Source of the DNA: JAICLL01 sp035252155
GTDB taxonomy: Bacteria; Planctomycetota; Planctomycetia; Pirellulales; JAICIG01
Assembly: GCA_035252155.1 (NCBI GenBank)
Contig: DATFDL010000149.1
Span: forward strand, 1 to 16,446
Reading direction: 5' to 3'
DNA: 16,446 bases
Every line of letters begins with the position of its first letter. Position 1 is the stretch's first letter. Position numbers and translations under genes: made by a program. The notes under the pieces were generated by a model that saw only the letters and a program-made list of their open reading frames with translations, searched no databases and was not told the origin of the DNA. Shown here in pieces: positions 8,671 through 16,180 of this stretch.

Positions 8671-8796
8671 GTGAGTCAATCGCGGCAGTTGGAAGGAATC
8701 AGTTTTTTGCCCTGTTTGCGGCGCCGCTGTCAAGCACTGCTTGCCGTTGGCGTGCCGCTGTGATAGCCTTTCGGCAGTGCCGCGGGCAGTCGATTC

Positions 8797-8802
8797 AAAG
8801 GA
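8797..8802 (+). promoter_or_regulatory. Ribosome binding site that sets the GTG 8811 start
   Basis: AAAGGA is placed eight bases before GTG 8811. It favours that start over the in-frame GTG at 8760, which has no such signal and would put 17 extra polar residues before the signal-like helix. A possible weak promoter (TTGCCG 8741-8746, 17 bp, TAGCCT 8764-8769) lies just upstream. Confidence 0.6.
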
Positions 8803-8810
8803 AAACTCCC

Positions 8811-9374
8811 GTGATCAACCTCAGGCGTCATGCCCCACTGCGTTGTACAAAGCCGGCCGCCGCGGCAATCTGCTTGCTGATTGCTCTGACGACCGGCTGC
8901 GTTCGCGAAACCGCGGACGGCGGCGAGGAGGTCTTTCAATATCAACTATGGGCGCCCCTGGCGCTCGCCGTGGCGGGAATCGCCGCGGCGCCGATTGGCT
9001 GGTTCTTGCGCGAGCGCTCGACACGTTTTGGTTGGGGGCTGCTGGTGCTGGGGCCGATTTTCGCCTTGGCCCTCGCTCCGTCGCTCTATCTCGAACGAGT
9101 GACTGTCGGCGGCGATGGCTTTCATGTTCGCAGCGGCATCTGGGGCTCGACGGCGGTGTTCGACGTTGACTTCAACCAGCTTCGATCTTTGCGATTCATC
9201 ACTCAGACCCGGACCACGCGCCGCGGCCGGCGCACCGAGGAAGTGATGGTCTGCGGGCTAACGACCGGCGGCGAAACCCGCATTGCCTTGAACAACGACG
9301 TCAAGCGGGCCGCCGTAAAGGCGATCGTCCAGCAGGCCGCCGCACGGGGAATACAGGTGGTCGACGAGACCTGA
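8811..9374 (+). CDS. Small membrane protein with lipobox-like start and PH-like C-terminal domain
   Basis: 187 residues from GTG 8811. Residues 15-30 form a hydrophobic segment ending LTTGC, which resembles a lipoprotein signal but has Thr rather than Leu at -3, so lipidation is uncertain. Two membrane helices follow at about 47-66 and 73-92. Residues 93-187 are a soluble domain with alternating strands (LERVTVGGDGFHVRSG, STAVFDVDFNQLRSLRF) and a closing helix (DVKRAAVKAIVQQAAARG). This pattern, two helices then a beta-rich domain with a final helix, is like bacterial PH-domain membrane proteins; the match is by shape only. A basic linker (TRTTRRGRRTEE) sits within the domain. No close named relative is recognised. 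Confidence 0.75.
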   Translation: MINLRRHAPLRCTKPAAAAICLLIALTTGCVRETADGGEEVFQYQLWAPLALAVAGIAAAPIGWFLRERSTRFGWGLLVLGPIFALALAPSLYLERVTVGGDGFHVRSGIWGSTAVFDVDFNQLRSLRFITQTRTTRRGRRTEEVMVCGLTTGGETRIALNNDVKRAAVKAIVQQAAARGIQVVDET

Positions 9375-9392
9375 GCGTTGCAACTCGACACG

Positions 9393-9447
9393 AACCCGAA
9401 GCGCCAGCGAAGTGGACCATCAGACTTCCTCGCTTGCACTTCGGGTT
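9393..9447. terminator. Hairpin between convergent genes, probable bidirectional terminator / dispersed repeat
   Basis: AACCCGAAG at 9393-9401 pairs with CTTCGGGTT at 9439-9447, and pairing continues inward imperfectly (GCxAGCGA with TCGCTTGC). It fills the space between the plus gene ending at 9374 and the minus gene ending at 9468. There is no clean T-run, so rho-independent action is not certain. Its sequence resembles the ACCCGAAGCG...CGCTTCGGGT repeats that I recall from planctomycete intergenic DNA. Confidence 0.55.
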
Positions 9448-9467
9448 AGTGCGATTCCGTCACCGTC

Positions 9468-10349
9468 TTAACGATTTGCCCTGGTGCGAGCAACCAGCCG
9501 ATAGCCGCAGGAGCGGACCACCAGCAAAGAGGCGAGGATGATTGCCGTGGGGAGCGTCAACGTCAGAGCGAAGCTGGGAGACAACCACCAGTTCAGCGTC
9601 ATTCCAGATCCCGAAAAAGCGACGGCGGCGCCGAGCAGCAGCGCGACCAAGAGCACCAAGCAGACGCGCGTACGGACGGGGCCGACGGCCAACGCCGCCC
9701 ACGCCGCGCAGACGGCATTGATGGCCATGGTGAGAGTGATAAGGATATTGCCCGCCACGATCTCCCAGTCGGTCAGCCCGCCCGGACCTTCGTGAGTCGC
9801 CGACCGTCTCAGTGCCAGAACAACGGAAGCAATTGAGGTAACGATCAGGATATGCTGAATGGAATACTGGAATTTCCCAGGTTGCGCGGATTCAGCTTCA
9901 GCAAAAATCAATCGCAACTCGACGAACCAGCGCCGAGCGATTCCGAAAATGGCTGAAAAAAACAGGACGGCCGCGCAATATACGCCTACCTCGCTGAGTA
10001 GCGTATCCGCCAAGCTGCGTTCCGGTGCCCACGCCGGGTGGGGCGCGAACACCGATCCGAATGCCGGCCAGGCAGCCACATAGACGCTACCCAGCAACGC
10101 TCCAGCCAAGCGCAGGCCGGCCCTTTGTGTTCCCATGGCGGCCCAGAACGACAGCAGTACTCCCTGCGCGATTGAGAGCGAGGCGAGCATCCACATCAAC
10201 GGCAAATAATGGACATGCGCTGGAATCAGGAACTTGGCTACCAGAACCGCGGAAACAAGCAAATGCGCAGCGATCAACAGCTTGAGCCGCCGACGGCTCC
10301 AAGCGGCGTCGCCGACGCGCGCCTCGAGATTATTGATGGCGAACTGCAT
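9468..10349 (-). CDS. Eight-helix membrane protein of unknown function
   Basis: 293 residues, ATG 10349. Predicted helices by hydrophobicity are near 22-43, 48-73, 77-101, 117-139, 164-180, 196-222, 227-245 and 257-280. A cytoplasmic loop (139-160) leads into FQYSIQHILIVTSIASVVLAL; a short Phe/Tyr-Ser motif right before a Leu/Ile-rich helix, followed by a basic pair (RR), recurs in many planctomycete membrane proteins as I know them. No catalytic residues or transporter signature can be named. The start lies 12 bp after the zinc-ribbon gene's stop on the same strand, so it is most likely the last gene of a three-gene operon. Its stop faces the shared hairpin at 9393-9447. Confidence 0.8.
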   Translation of the reverse strand: MQFAINNLEARVGDAAWSRRRLKLLIAAHLLVSAVLVAKFLIPAHVHYLPLMWMLASLSIAQGVLLSFWAAMGTQRAGLRLAGALLGSVYVAAWPAFGSVFAPHPAWAPERSLADTLLSEVGVYCAAVLFFSAIFGIARRWFVELRLIFAEAESAQPGKFQYSIQHILIVTSIASVVLALRRSATHEGPGGLTDWEIVAGNILITLTMAINAVCAAWAALAVGPVRTRVCLVLLVALLLGAAVAFSGSGMTLNWWLSPSFALTLTLPTAIILASLLVVRSCGYRLVARTRANR

Positions 10350-10361
10350 ATTAGTTGGCTT

Positions 10362-10616
10362 TCAGAGTGTACCGCTCGGTCGCCCTTGGGCATATTCGAC
10401 TGCATGGCCGCAGGCGCGGCAGCGATACGCGGCGATCTGTTCGACTACCGGATGCGGCCGTGCTTGTTGAAACCGCAACGCGAACCACTTTCCGCAGGCA
10501 GGGCAAATGCGGCAGAAGCTCGGTTGTAGCGGCCATGCGAGGATGCCGCTCGCGTAGCCGCTGTATGTCATGGGGAGACATTTCGAGCGCGGTTCTACGA
10601 TGGCGGTGGACTCCAT
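10362..10616 (-). CDS. Small zinc-ribbon protein
   Basis: 84 residues. Cysteines at 35, 38 and 41 (FCRICPACGKWF) and at 66 and 69 (YRCRACGH) form two CxxC knuckles separated by 24 residues, a typical zinc-ribbon spacing; C35 is an extra cysteine outside the pair C38/C41. There is no membrane helix. Zinc ribbons of this size usually bind nucleic acid or act as a subunit of a larger complex; nothing here tells which. ATG 10616 is chosen because GGAG (10625-10628 on the plus coordinates) lies eight bases before it. The internal ATG at 10571 lacks a site, though it would keep all cysteines. The gene starts 5 bp after the stop of the nucleotidyltransferase gene, so translation is probably coupled. 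Confidence 0.7.
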   Translation of the reverse strand: MESTAIVEPRSKCLPMTYSGYASGILAWPLQPSFCRICPACGKWFALRFQQARPHPVVEQIAAYRCRACGHAVEYAQGRPSGTL

Positions 10617-10621
10617 CGGAT

Positions 10622-11203
10622 TTACTCCGGGTGGTCAAGCAGGTATTGCAAGCGTGACGCCAGCTCACCAGGCAGTCGGCCTAGCCATGATCGGTCGATC
10701 AACTCGACCTCGATCATGTCGCGCAAGTGCGTGCGGTCTTTGTCGCGATACGACGTCAGCTTCATCCGCACTAGCGCGTTGAGCGTTACGATTCGGAACT
10801 GCTCGGCTGGCTCGCTTTCACTGACGTCGGGCGAGGGAAAAAGCGCATCGTCGCGAACTTTCTCACCGGCAAACACCACGTGCACGGCGTCGCGGGCTTT
10901 CGCGTCTGGCCCATCGAGAAACATATCGATGCTTTTGACATGGCGGTACACGAAGCCCGCCGCCGCCAGCGCCGCGGTGGCGCGCGGCAAATCGGCCCGT
11001 GCCAGCAGTAGATCGACGTCGCGGGTGTTGCGCACGGCCGATTCATCGACCCGCGACACCCAGGCGGCGACGGCGTTGCCACCCACCACGGCGTACGGCA
11101 CGCCCGCCGCCTCCAATGCACGGGCGGCGCGCAGCAGACGATCGCGGACTTTTTCCACGGCCCGAATCATCCTCTCCCAAGAAACTTCGCCGAGCATGGT
11201 CAT
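10622..11203 (-). CDS. Nucleotidyltransferase-fold protein
   Basis: 193 residues. After an N-terminal helix, AVVGGNAVAAWVSR (38-51) is the GG signature of the Pol-beta-type nucleotidyltransferase fold. NTRDVDLLL (59-67) carries the two Asp residues of the hDhD pattern (D62, D64). The third acidic position is expected in DAVHVVFAGEK (105-115), but the strand reads VHVVF, with His where an Asp is common, so catalysis may be altered or lost. Proteins of this group include AbiEii-like toxins and plain housekeeping transferases; no antitoxin partner is visible, so a toxin role is not supported. The start could be ATG 11203 or ATG 11197; a GAGAG at six bases favours 11197. It is the first gene of a minus-strand cluster with the zinc-ribbon and membrane proteins. 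Confidence 0.8.
   Translation of the reverse strand: MTMLGEVSWERMIRAVEKVRDRLLRAARALEAAGVPYAVVGGNAVAAWVSRVDESAVRNTRDVDLLLARADLPRATAALAAAGFVYRHVKSIDMFLDGPDAKARDAVHVVFAGEKVRDDALFPSPDVSESEPAEQFRIVTLNALVRMKLTSYRDKDRTHLRDMIEVELIDRSWLGRLPGELASRLQYLLDHPE
10625..10628 (-). promoter_or_regulatory. Ribosome binding site of the zinc-ribbon gene
   Basis: GGAG on the minus strand, eight bases before ATG 10616, lying within the last codons of the upstream nucleotidyltransferase gene. It decides between ATG 10616 and ATG 10571. Confidence 0.5.
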
Positions 11204-11224
11204 CTCTCGCGACGCGACACCGCA

Positions 11225-11233
11225 AGTATATCA
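11225..11233 (-). promoter_or_regulatory. Extended -10 promoter for the minus-strand three-gene cluster
   Basis: On the minus strand TGATATACT matches the extended -10 pattern TGnTATAAT with one change. No good -35 is present, as often in extended -10 promoters. It lies 21 bases before the ATG at 11203, giving a very short leader. Confidence 0.45.
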
Positions 11234-11323
11234 TGTCATCACTCCGCATTCCGCACTGAACGGCGACGAACTGGAACGCCATCCTCCCAAGCAGCGCCCC
11301 TAGCCCCTGCTTTCGCCGGGCGG

Positions 11324-11329
11324 TATAAT
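11324..11329 (+). promoter_or_regulatory. TATAAT -10 box upstream of gap
   Basis: A perfect TATAAT lies 81 bases before the gap start in otherwise GC-rich DNA. The -35 region (around 11301-11306) has no clear match. It would give a leader of roughly 75 bases containing a short GCCGG...CCGGC inverted repeat and the AGGGAG ribosome site at 11396-11401. Confidence 0.45.
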
Positions 11330-11410
11330 CCGCGTTTCTACATTTCCGCGGCAAAATTCGCCGGCGCGGTCGTGCGGCCGGCTTTGGTTTGAACAAGGGA
11401 GATTCTGATC

Positions 11411-12433
<1,023 letters not shown>

Positions 12434-12460
12434 GTCAGGCTTTCCGGCCTGACGTCAGGC
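12434..12460. repeat. GTCAGGC/GCCTGAC palindromic repeat right after gap
   Basis: GTCAGGC (12434-12440), GCCTGAC (12447-12453) and GTCAGGC (12454-12460) lie in tandem. The first two form a 7-bp stem with a 6-base loop, and the last two form a perfect 14-bp palindrome. It begins at the base after the gap stop. It may attenuate read-through into the carbonic anhydrase gene, but there is no T-run; it looks like a member of a dispersed planctomycete repeat family. Confidence 0.5.
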
Positions 12461-12488
12461 CCGGCAGCTTGATCGTCGCAAATCACCG

Positions 12489-13370
12489 ATGCAATCGATC
12501 GACTACATCTACCGATTCGACCCCGGCAATCCCTCGGCCAAGCCACAGCCGCCCGACGCGGCGGCGGCCAAGCGGGCGCTGGAAGCGGGCAACCGCACGT
12601 TCTCGCAATGGATGGAGAGCTGCTCGGCCAGCACGTCGCCGCCGAGCGGCTCGCGGTTTGTGGTGATGTGCAACGCTGGTGAGATGGGCGTGGGCCGCGC
12701 CGCCGACGCTCTGCCCAAGCCCACGCCCTTTGCCGTCGTGGTCGGCTGCTCCGACCCGCGCGTGCCCACCGAGATGCTCTTCGGCCAGGGTTTCAATGAT
12801 CTGTTCGTAATTCGCGTGGCCGGCAATGTGCTGGGTAACGAGTGTCTGGGGAGCATCGACTTTGCCCTCTCGGCCCTGCGCGAGAGCGTCAAGGTGCTGG
12901 TGGTGCTGGGTCACAGCGGTTGCGGTGCGGTGACCGGCGCGGTCGATGCCTACTTGCAGCCGCCGCGGTTCTGGTCGAAGGCGATTTCGCCCAACTTGCG
13001 GGCGATCGAGCAACGTATCTTCGTGGCCGTGCGCGAAGCCGCCAACGGGCTGGAGCACGTTTGGGGCGTTGACGCCCGACAGCAGGCGGGTTTTCGTGAG
13101 GCCCTGATCGATGCAGCCGTCGGCATCAACGCCGCCCAGGCGGCCTTCGACCTGCGGCAAGAGGTCGAGCGCGCCGGGGCGACCGAGATCGAGGTGCTGT
13201 ATGGCGTCTACAATCTTGTTACCCATCGGGTGAGCAGCCGCTCGCACCCTGCCGAGCCAACCGGCCCGGCGGCCAGTCAGCTCGACTACGCGCCAACGAA
13301 CCCCGACGAGTTTCATCGCCTCGCCATCATTGCCGCCGAACAGGTGTTGCGAGCGCGCAAGGAAGGCTAG
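12489..13370 (+). CDS. Beta-class carbonic anhydrase
   Basis: 293 residues, somewhat longer than the ~200-230 usual for the family. It interconverts CO2 and bicarbonate with a zinc ion. CSDPRVP (87-93) supplies the first Cys ligand and the Asp/Arg dyad, and GHSGCGAV (141-148) supplies H142 and C145. The extra length is an N-terminal segment of about 60 residues before the core and a segment around 158-190 inserted after the zinc site. No signal peptide is present, so it should be cytosolic. ATG 12489 has only a weak ribosome site, and no better start is seen upstream because the frame enters the gap-flanking repeat. The gene follows gap by 55 bp and may be read from the same promoter; a metabolic link between the two is not implied by sequence. 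Confidence 0.92.
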   Translation: MQSIDYIYRFDPGNPSAKPQPPDAAAAKRALEAGNRTFSQWMESCSASTSPPSGSRFVVMCNAGEMGVGRAADALPKPTPFAVVVGCSDPRVPTEMLFGQGFNDLFVIRVAGNVLGNECLGSIDFALSALRESVKVLVVLGHSGCGAVTGAVDAYLQPPRFWSKAISPNLRAIEQRIFVAVREAANGLEHVWGVDARQQAGFREALIDAAVGINAAQAAFDLRQEVERAGATEIEVLYGVYNLVTHRVSSRSHPAEPTGPAASQLDYAPTNPDEFHRLAIIAAEQVLRARKEG

Positions 13371-13392
13371 CCGCGGACTCGGCGCGTCTTAT

Positions 13393-13594
13393 CAAGGATG
13401 CCACGGCATCCGCCGCGGCGCTTTTGGTATCGCCCCGATGCGCGCCGCAGTTTGCCGCGGCGTACGCCGTGTGGTGCCGGCCTTCCCAATGGATGCCCGT
13501 TGCACGGTGCAGCACGGCGTCCGTCGCGGCGGCACGGGCTGATTTCGATTTCGCGAGCACACGCGCCTCGACGGATGCCGTGGCACCCCCTTGG
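13393..13594. mobile_element. ~200-bp foldback (MITE-like) intergenic element
   Basis: Outer arms: TGCCACGGCATCCG at 13399-13412 is the exact reverse complement of 13572-13585. Pairing extends outward (CAAGG with CCTTG) and inward (CGxGGCGC) with few mismatches. Inner arms: GCCGCGGCGTACGCCGTG (13454-13471) pairs with 13514-13531, about 16 of 18. Both arm pairs share one dyad centre near 13493, so this is a single concentric palindrome. A TAT flanks it on the left (13390-13392) and another lies one base off on the right (13595-13597), a weak hint of target duplication. No transposase is inside. It fills almost all of the gap between carbonic anhydrase and the next gene. Confidence 0.6.
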
Positions 13595-13603
13595 TATGGC
13601 ACA

Positions 13604-15361
13604 ATGGAACGGATGACACGAAGCCGTTCAAAGAACGCAGACCGCGAAGCCACGATGCGCAGCGCCGCCGCGCCTGCGCGAGCGCCTACCAACGATCGCA
13701 CCTCGCACAGCCGGGCCGAGTGGCTTTGGCCCCTGGGCTTCCTGACGCTCACATTTCTGGTCGGCTGCGTGCAGATTGAAGATCCTGACATTTGGTGGCA
13801 TTTGCGCACCGGGCAACTGATCTTCGAGCGCGGCGAGGTTCCCCGCACCGATTGGTTCACGTACTCCAATCCCGACAGCCCGTGGATTGATTTGCACTGG
13901 GGCTTTCAACTCATCGCGGCGGCACTCTGGTCGCTGGGCGGCGCGGCGGCGTTGGTCGTCTTCAAAAGCTTGCTGGGCACGGCCACGTTTGCGATCGCCC
14001 TGCTGGCGAGCCGCCGGGGTTGGCCCGCCTGGCAGAGCGTGGCTTGTTGGCTGCCCTCGGTGCTGATTTATTCGGGCCGCAACCTGGTGCGTCCCGAGAT
14101 GTTCACGTTTCTCTTCTTGACGGCTGAGCTGGCCATTGTGTTTCACGCCCGACGACGGCCCAGGCTGGCGTGGCTGTTGCCGGTGATTCAAATTCTCTGG
14201 ATCAATATGCATGGCTTGTTCGTGCTCGGGTTGGTCGTTTGGTTCTGCTTTTTGGCCGGCGAGATTGTGCGCGCAACACAAGCATGGCGGCGCCCTCCCG
14301 AAAAGCGCCGCACAAGCCACGGCGGACGGCTCGAAAAGATTGGCATCGACCTCGTCCACCCACCGCTGGGCCAATGGCTGGCAGTAACCGGGCTGATGCT
14401 GGCAGCCTCGCTGGTCAATCCCTACGGTCTCGCAGGAGTGCTGTTTCCCTTCACGCTGCTGCGGCGCATTCAAGGCGTCGACCACGCTTTCTATTCGCAG
14501 TTTTCGGGTGAATTTCGCGGCTTCCGCGAATTCGTCTCCGTATACGGTGTTGCTCCGGTGTTCGGCAACTTGACGATGGTGAGCACTGTGGCGTTGTTTG
14601 TTCTCGGCGTGCTCAGTTTCACGCCACAGCTTTTGCGAAGACGATTGCCGCTCGATCGCGCGCTGCTCTTTGCGGCGTTCGCGTATTTGGCATGGCAGGC
14701 CAATCGCAACGGCGTGCTCTTCGCGCTGGTAGGCGGCGTGGTGCTGCGTGCGAACGTGGGCGAGTGGCTCGAAACCATATCTCGCCCGCCCCGCCGGAAA
14801 TTTCACTTGGGTCCGGTCTTGGCGGCGGCGGTGTTGGCGTTCTTGATCATCGGCGTGCCGTTCGATTTACTGACGACCAAGCGGCCCGCCGAAATTCCAC
14901 GACTGTTCGGCTTCGGCGAAATTCCGGGCGCCTTTGCTCACGACGCCGCCAGGTTTCTCGGCCGCGAAGGAATGCCGCGGCGTTGTTTCGCCATCGACGA
15001 AGGCGCGGCGGCCGTCTACATCTTTCACAATGGCCCCGAGCGCAGCGTCTTCGCCGACGCCCGGCTCGAGGTCAACACCCGCCGCACGCTCGAACGCTAT
15101 TTGGAAATCGAGCGGCAGCTCGCCCTCTCGGACCCGCGGTTCCTCGAGAGTCTCACCGAGGGAATTTTGCCGGAGCCTGCCGGCAGCGTGGAAACGCCGG
15201 CGATCTTGATCAGCTTGCGATACCTGGTGAGCAATCCGATGCTGGCTGGCGGCGTGGCCAGGCTGCGCGGCTTTCGCACCGTTTACGTCGACAACGTGGC
15301 GATGGTGCTGCTCGACGAGAAGCAAGCCGATCGACTGCATTTGCCACCGGCGAGCGATTGA
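13604..15361 (+). CDS. Polytopic membrane protein, GT-C glycosyltransferase-like
   Basis: 585 residues from ATG 13604. After a basic N-terminus, the first helix is at 42-57, followed by the loop EDPDIWWHLRTG (59-70), which has the acidic residues expected near the active site of GT-C enzymes. Further motifs are RTDWFTYSNPDSPWIDLHW (81-99), RPEMFTF (163-169), INMHGLFVLG (200-209) and NPYG (272-275), each next to or within membrane helices; about ten helices in all. The last ~150 residues are soluble (IDEGAAAVYIFHN, VFADARLE). I know this set of motifs from a widespread family of uncharacterised membrane proteins; lipid-linked sugar transfer is inferred from the fold type only. Starts at 13613 and 13655 are equally possible. 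The frame is open back to 13424, but that would be coded by the foldback element and is not preferred. Confidence 0.75.
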   Translation: MERMTRSRSKNADREATMRSAAAPARAPTNDRTSHSRAEWLWPLGFLTLTFLVGCVQIEDPDIWWHLRTGQLIFERGEVPRTDWFTYSNPDSPWIDLHWGFQLIAAALWSLGGAAALVVFKSLLGTATFAIALLASRRGWPAWQSVACWLPSVLIYSGRNLVRPEMFTFLFLTAELAIVFHARRRPRLAWLLPVIQILWINMHGLFVLGLVVWFCFLAGEIVRATQAWRRPPEKRRTSHGGRLEKIGIDLVHPPLGQWLAVTGLMLAASLVNPYGLAGVLFPFTLLRRIQGVDHAFYSQFSGEFRGFREFVSVYGVAPVFGNLTMVSTVALFVLGVLSFTPQLLRRRLPLDRALLFAAFAYLAWQANRNGVLFALVGGVVLRANVGEWLETISRPPRRKFHLGPVLAAAVLAFLIIGVPFDLLTTKRPAEIPRLFGFGEIPGAFAHDAARFLGREGMPRRCFAIDEGAAAVYIFHNGPERSVFADARLEVNTRRTLERYLEIERQLALSDPRFLESLTEGILPEPAGSVETPAILISLRYLVSNPMLAGGVARLRGFRTVYVDNVAMVLLDEKQADRLHLPPASD

Positions 15362-15387
15362 CCCGCTCACGCCGCAGTCTCTACACT
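15358..15387 (+). promoter_or_regulatory. Possible sigma70-type promoter of the 219-residue membrane protein
   Basis: TTGACC (15358-15363), 18 bp, TACACT (15382-15387). The -35 matches five of six and the -10 four of six. The -35 overlaps the stop codon of the preceding gene, and the leader would be about 27 bases. Confidence 0.4.
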
Positions 15388-15420
15388 GCTTGTTTCGCCC
15401 TTTTCTCCGTCATCTCGAGA

Positions 15421-16080
15421 ATGTCCGACATGGACGGCTTTCGGTTGTGCGTGGCGCTGGTTCCGCTGGCCCTATATCTGCTAGTTCTGGCCGGCATGAA
15501 TCTCTCGCGCCGGCCATTCTTGGTAACCGGCGCACGCGATCTCGCCGCGTTGGGCGTGGCCGTGTCGGGCCTGGTGCTTGTCGGCCCGGTCGAGCTGCTG
15601 CTGCCCGAAGACGCCATCCACGCCTACAAAGCCTATGTCTGGCTATTGCTGCTGGCCATGTATGCGTTATGCGTGGCGTTGGCCGCGCTGGTGATCCGGC
15701 CGCGGTTGACCATCTATAACTTTACGGCCGAACAGTTGCGTCCGTTGCTGGCCAGCATGATCGACGAGCTTGACGCCGACGCGCGCTGGGCGGGCGGCAG
15801 TCTGGCGCTGCCGACGCTGCGCGTCGAGTTGCACTTGGAGCCGGCTCCGGCCCTCCGCAACGTTTCGCTCGTGGCGACGGCCGCCGAACAGAGCTTCGCC
15901 GGCTGGCGTCGGCTCGAAACAGCCCTGCGCAGCCGGCTGCGGACAACCGAATCGCCGCCCAACCCGTGGGGTCTGCTCATGGCGGCTGCGTCGCTGGCCA
16001 TGATGGCCGCGGTGGGGTGGCACCTGGTGCTCGATCCGCAGGCCATCACCGCCGGCTTTCGGCAGATGCTGCGGCTCTGA
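15421..16080 (+). CDS. Four-helix membrane protein of unknown function
   Basis: 219 residues from ATG 15421 (a second ATG at 15430 is possible). Helices are at about 8-28, 40-60 and 71-92, then a soluble region 93-190 with TIYNFTAEQLRPLLASMIDELD and strand-like TLRVELHLEPAP, and a last helix near 192-205. The soluble part, a helix followed by an amphipathic strand pair, has no catalytic motif that I can name. It lies 59 bp after the GT-C-like gene on the same strand, with its own possible promoter, so it may be partly independent. The frame is open far upstream of ATG 15421, but that part overlaps the previous gene in another frame and is an artefact of high GC content. It ends just before the inverted repeat at 16083-16180. 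Confidence 0.75.
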   Translation: MSDMDGFRLCVALVPLALYLLVLAGMNLSRRPFLVTGARDLAALGVAVSGLVLVGPVELLLPEDAIHAYKAYVWLLLLAMYALCVALAALVIRPRLTIYNFTAEQLRPLLASMIDELDADARWAGGSLALPTLRVELHLEPAPALRNVSLVATAAEQSFAGWRRLETALRSRLRTTESPPNPWGLLMAAASLAMMAAVGWHLVLDPQAITAGFRQMLRL

Positions 16081-16082
16081 AT

Positions 16083-16180
16083 AAACCGACGCAAAACAAC
16101 TTCGTCCACTGTTCCCCTCTCCCTCTGGGAGAGGTTGGGTGAGGGCCGACAAGGATGTCGAAGTTGTTTTACGTCGGTTT
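16083..16180. repeat. 22-bp inverted repeat enclosing a CCCTCTCCC...GGGAGAGG repeat; probable bidirectional terminator
   Basis: Arms 16083-16104 and 16159-16180 are reverse complements with one mismatch; each contains ACAACTTCG or its complement and ends in AAACCGACG/CGTCGGTTT. Between them lies CCCCTCTCCCTCTGGGAGAGG and then TTGGGTGAGGG, a form of a very common bacterial extragenic repeat (translated on the minus strand as LTQPLPEGEG). The arms end in AAA/TTT, so each strand gives a stem followed by a short T-run (CGGTTT). It starts 2 bp after the stop of the plus-strand gene and ends exactly at the stop of the minus-strand reading frame. Confidence 0.65.

Noticed and set aside
8671..8733. 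TTG start adding 21 residues to the FAD monooxygenase
   Set aside because: The added residues carry no motif, and the ATG at 8670 leaves a normal short lead before the FAD-binding GGGPAG.
10622..11203. Toxin-antitoxin or abortive-infection role for the nucleotidyltransferase
   Set aside because: The fold is shared with AbiEii-like toxins, but no antitoxin-like partner is adjacent; the neighbours are a zinc ribbon and a polytopic membrane protein.
13424..13603. N-terminal extension of the GT-C-like protein by 60 residues
   Set aside because: This part is coded by the foldback element, has no matching helix or motif, and starts at a GTG/ATG within a repeat arm without a ribosome site.
13628..14806. 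392-codon open frame on the minus strand across the GT-C-like gene
   Set aside because: It lies antisense to a clear membrane-protein gene with family motifs, and its translation is Gln/Arg/His-rich with no helix or motif. Such frames are expected from codon bias in GC-rich DNA.
14692..15420. Upstream extension of the 219-residue membrane protein frame
   Set aside because: It overlaps the end of the GT-C-like gene in another frame and gives a very Arg-rich translation; the membrane protein starts naturally at ATG 15421.
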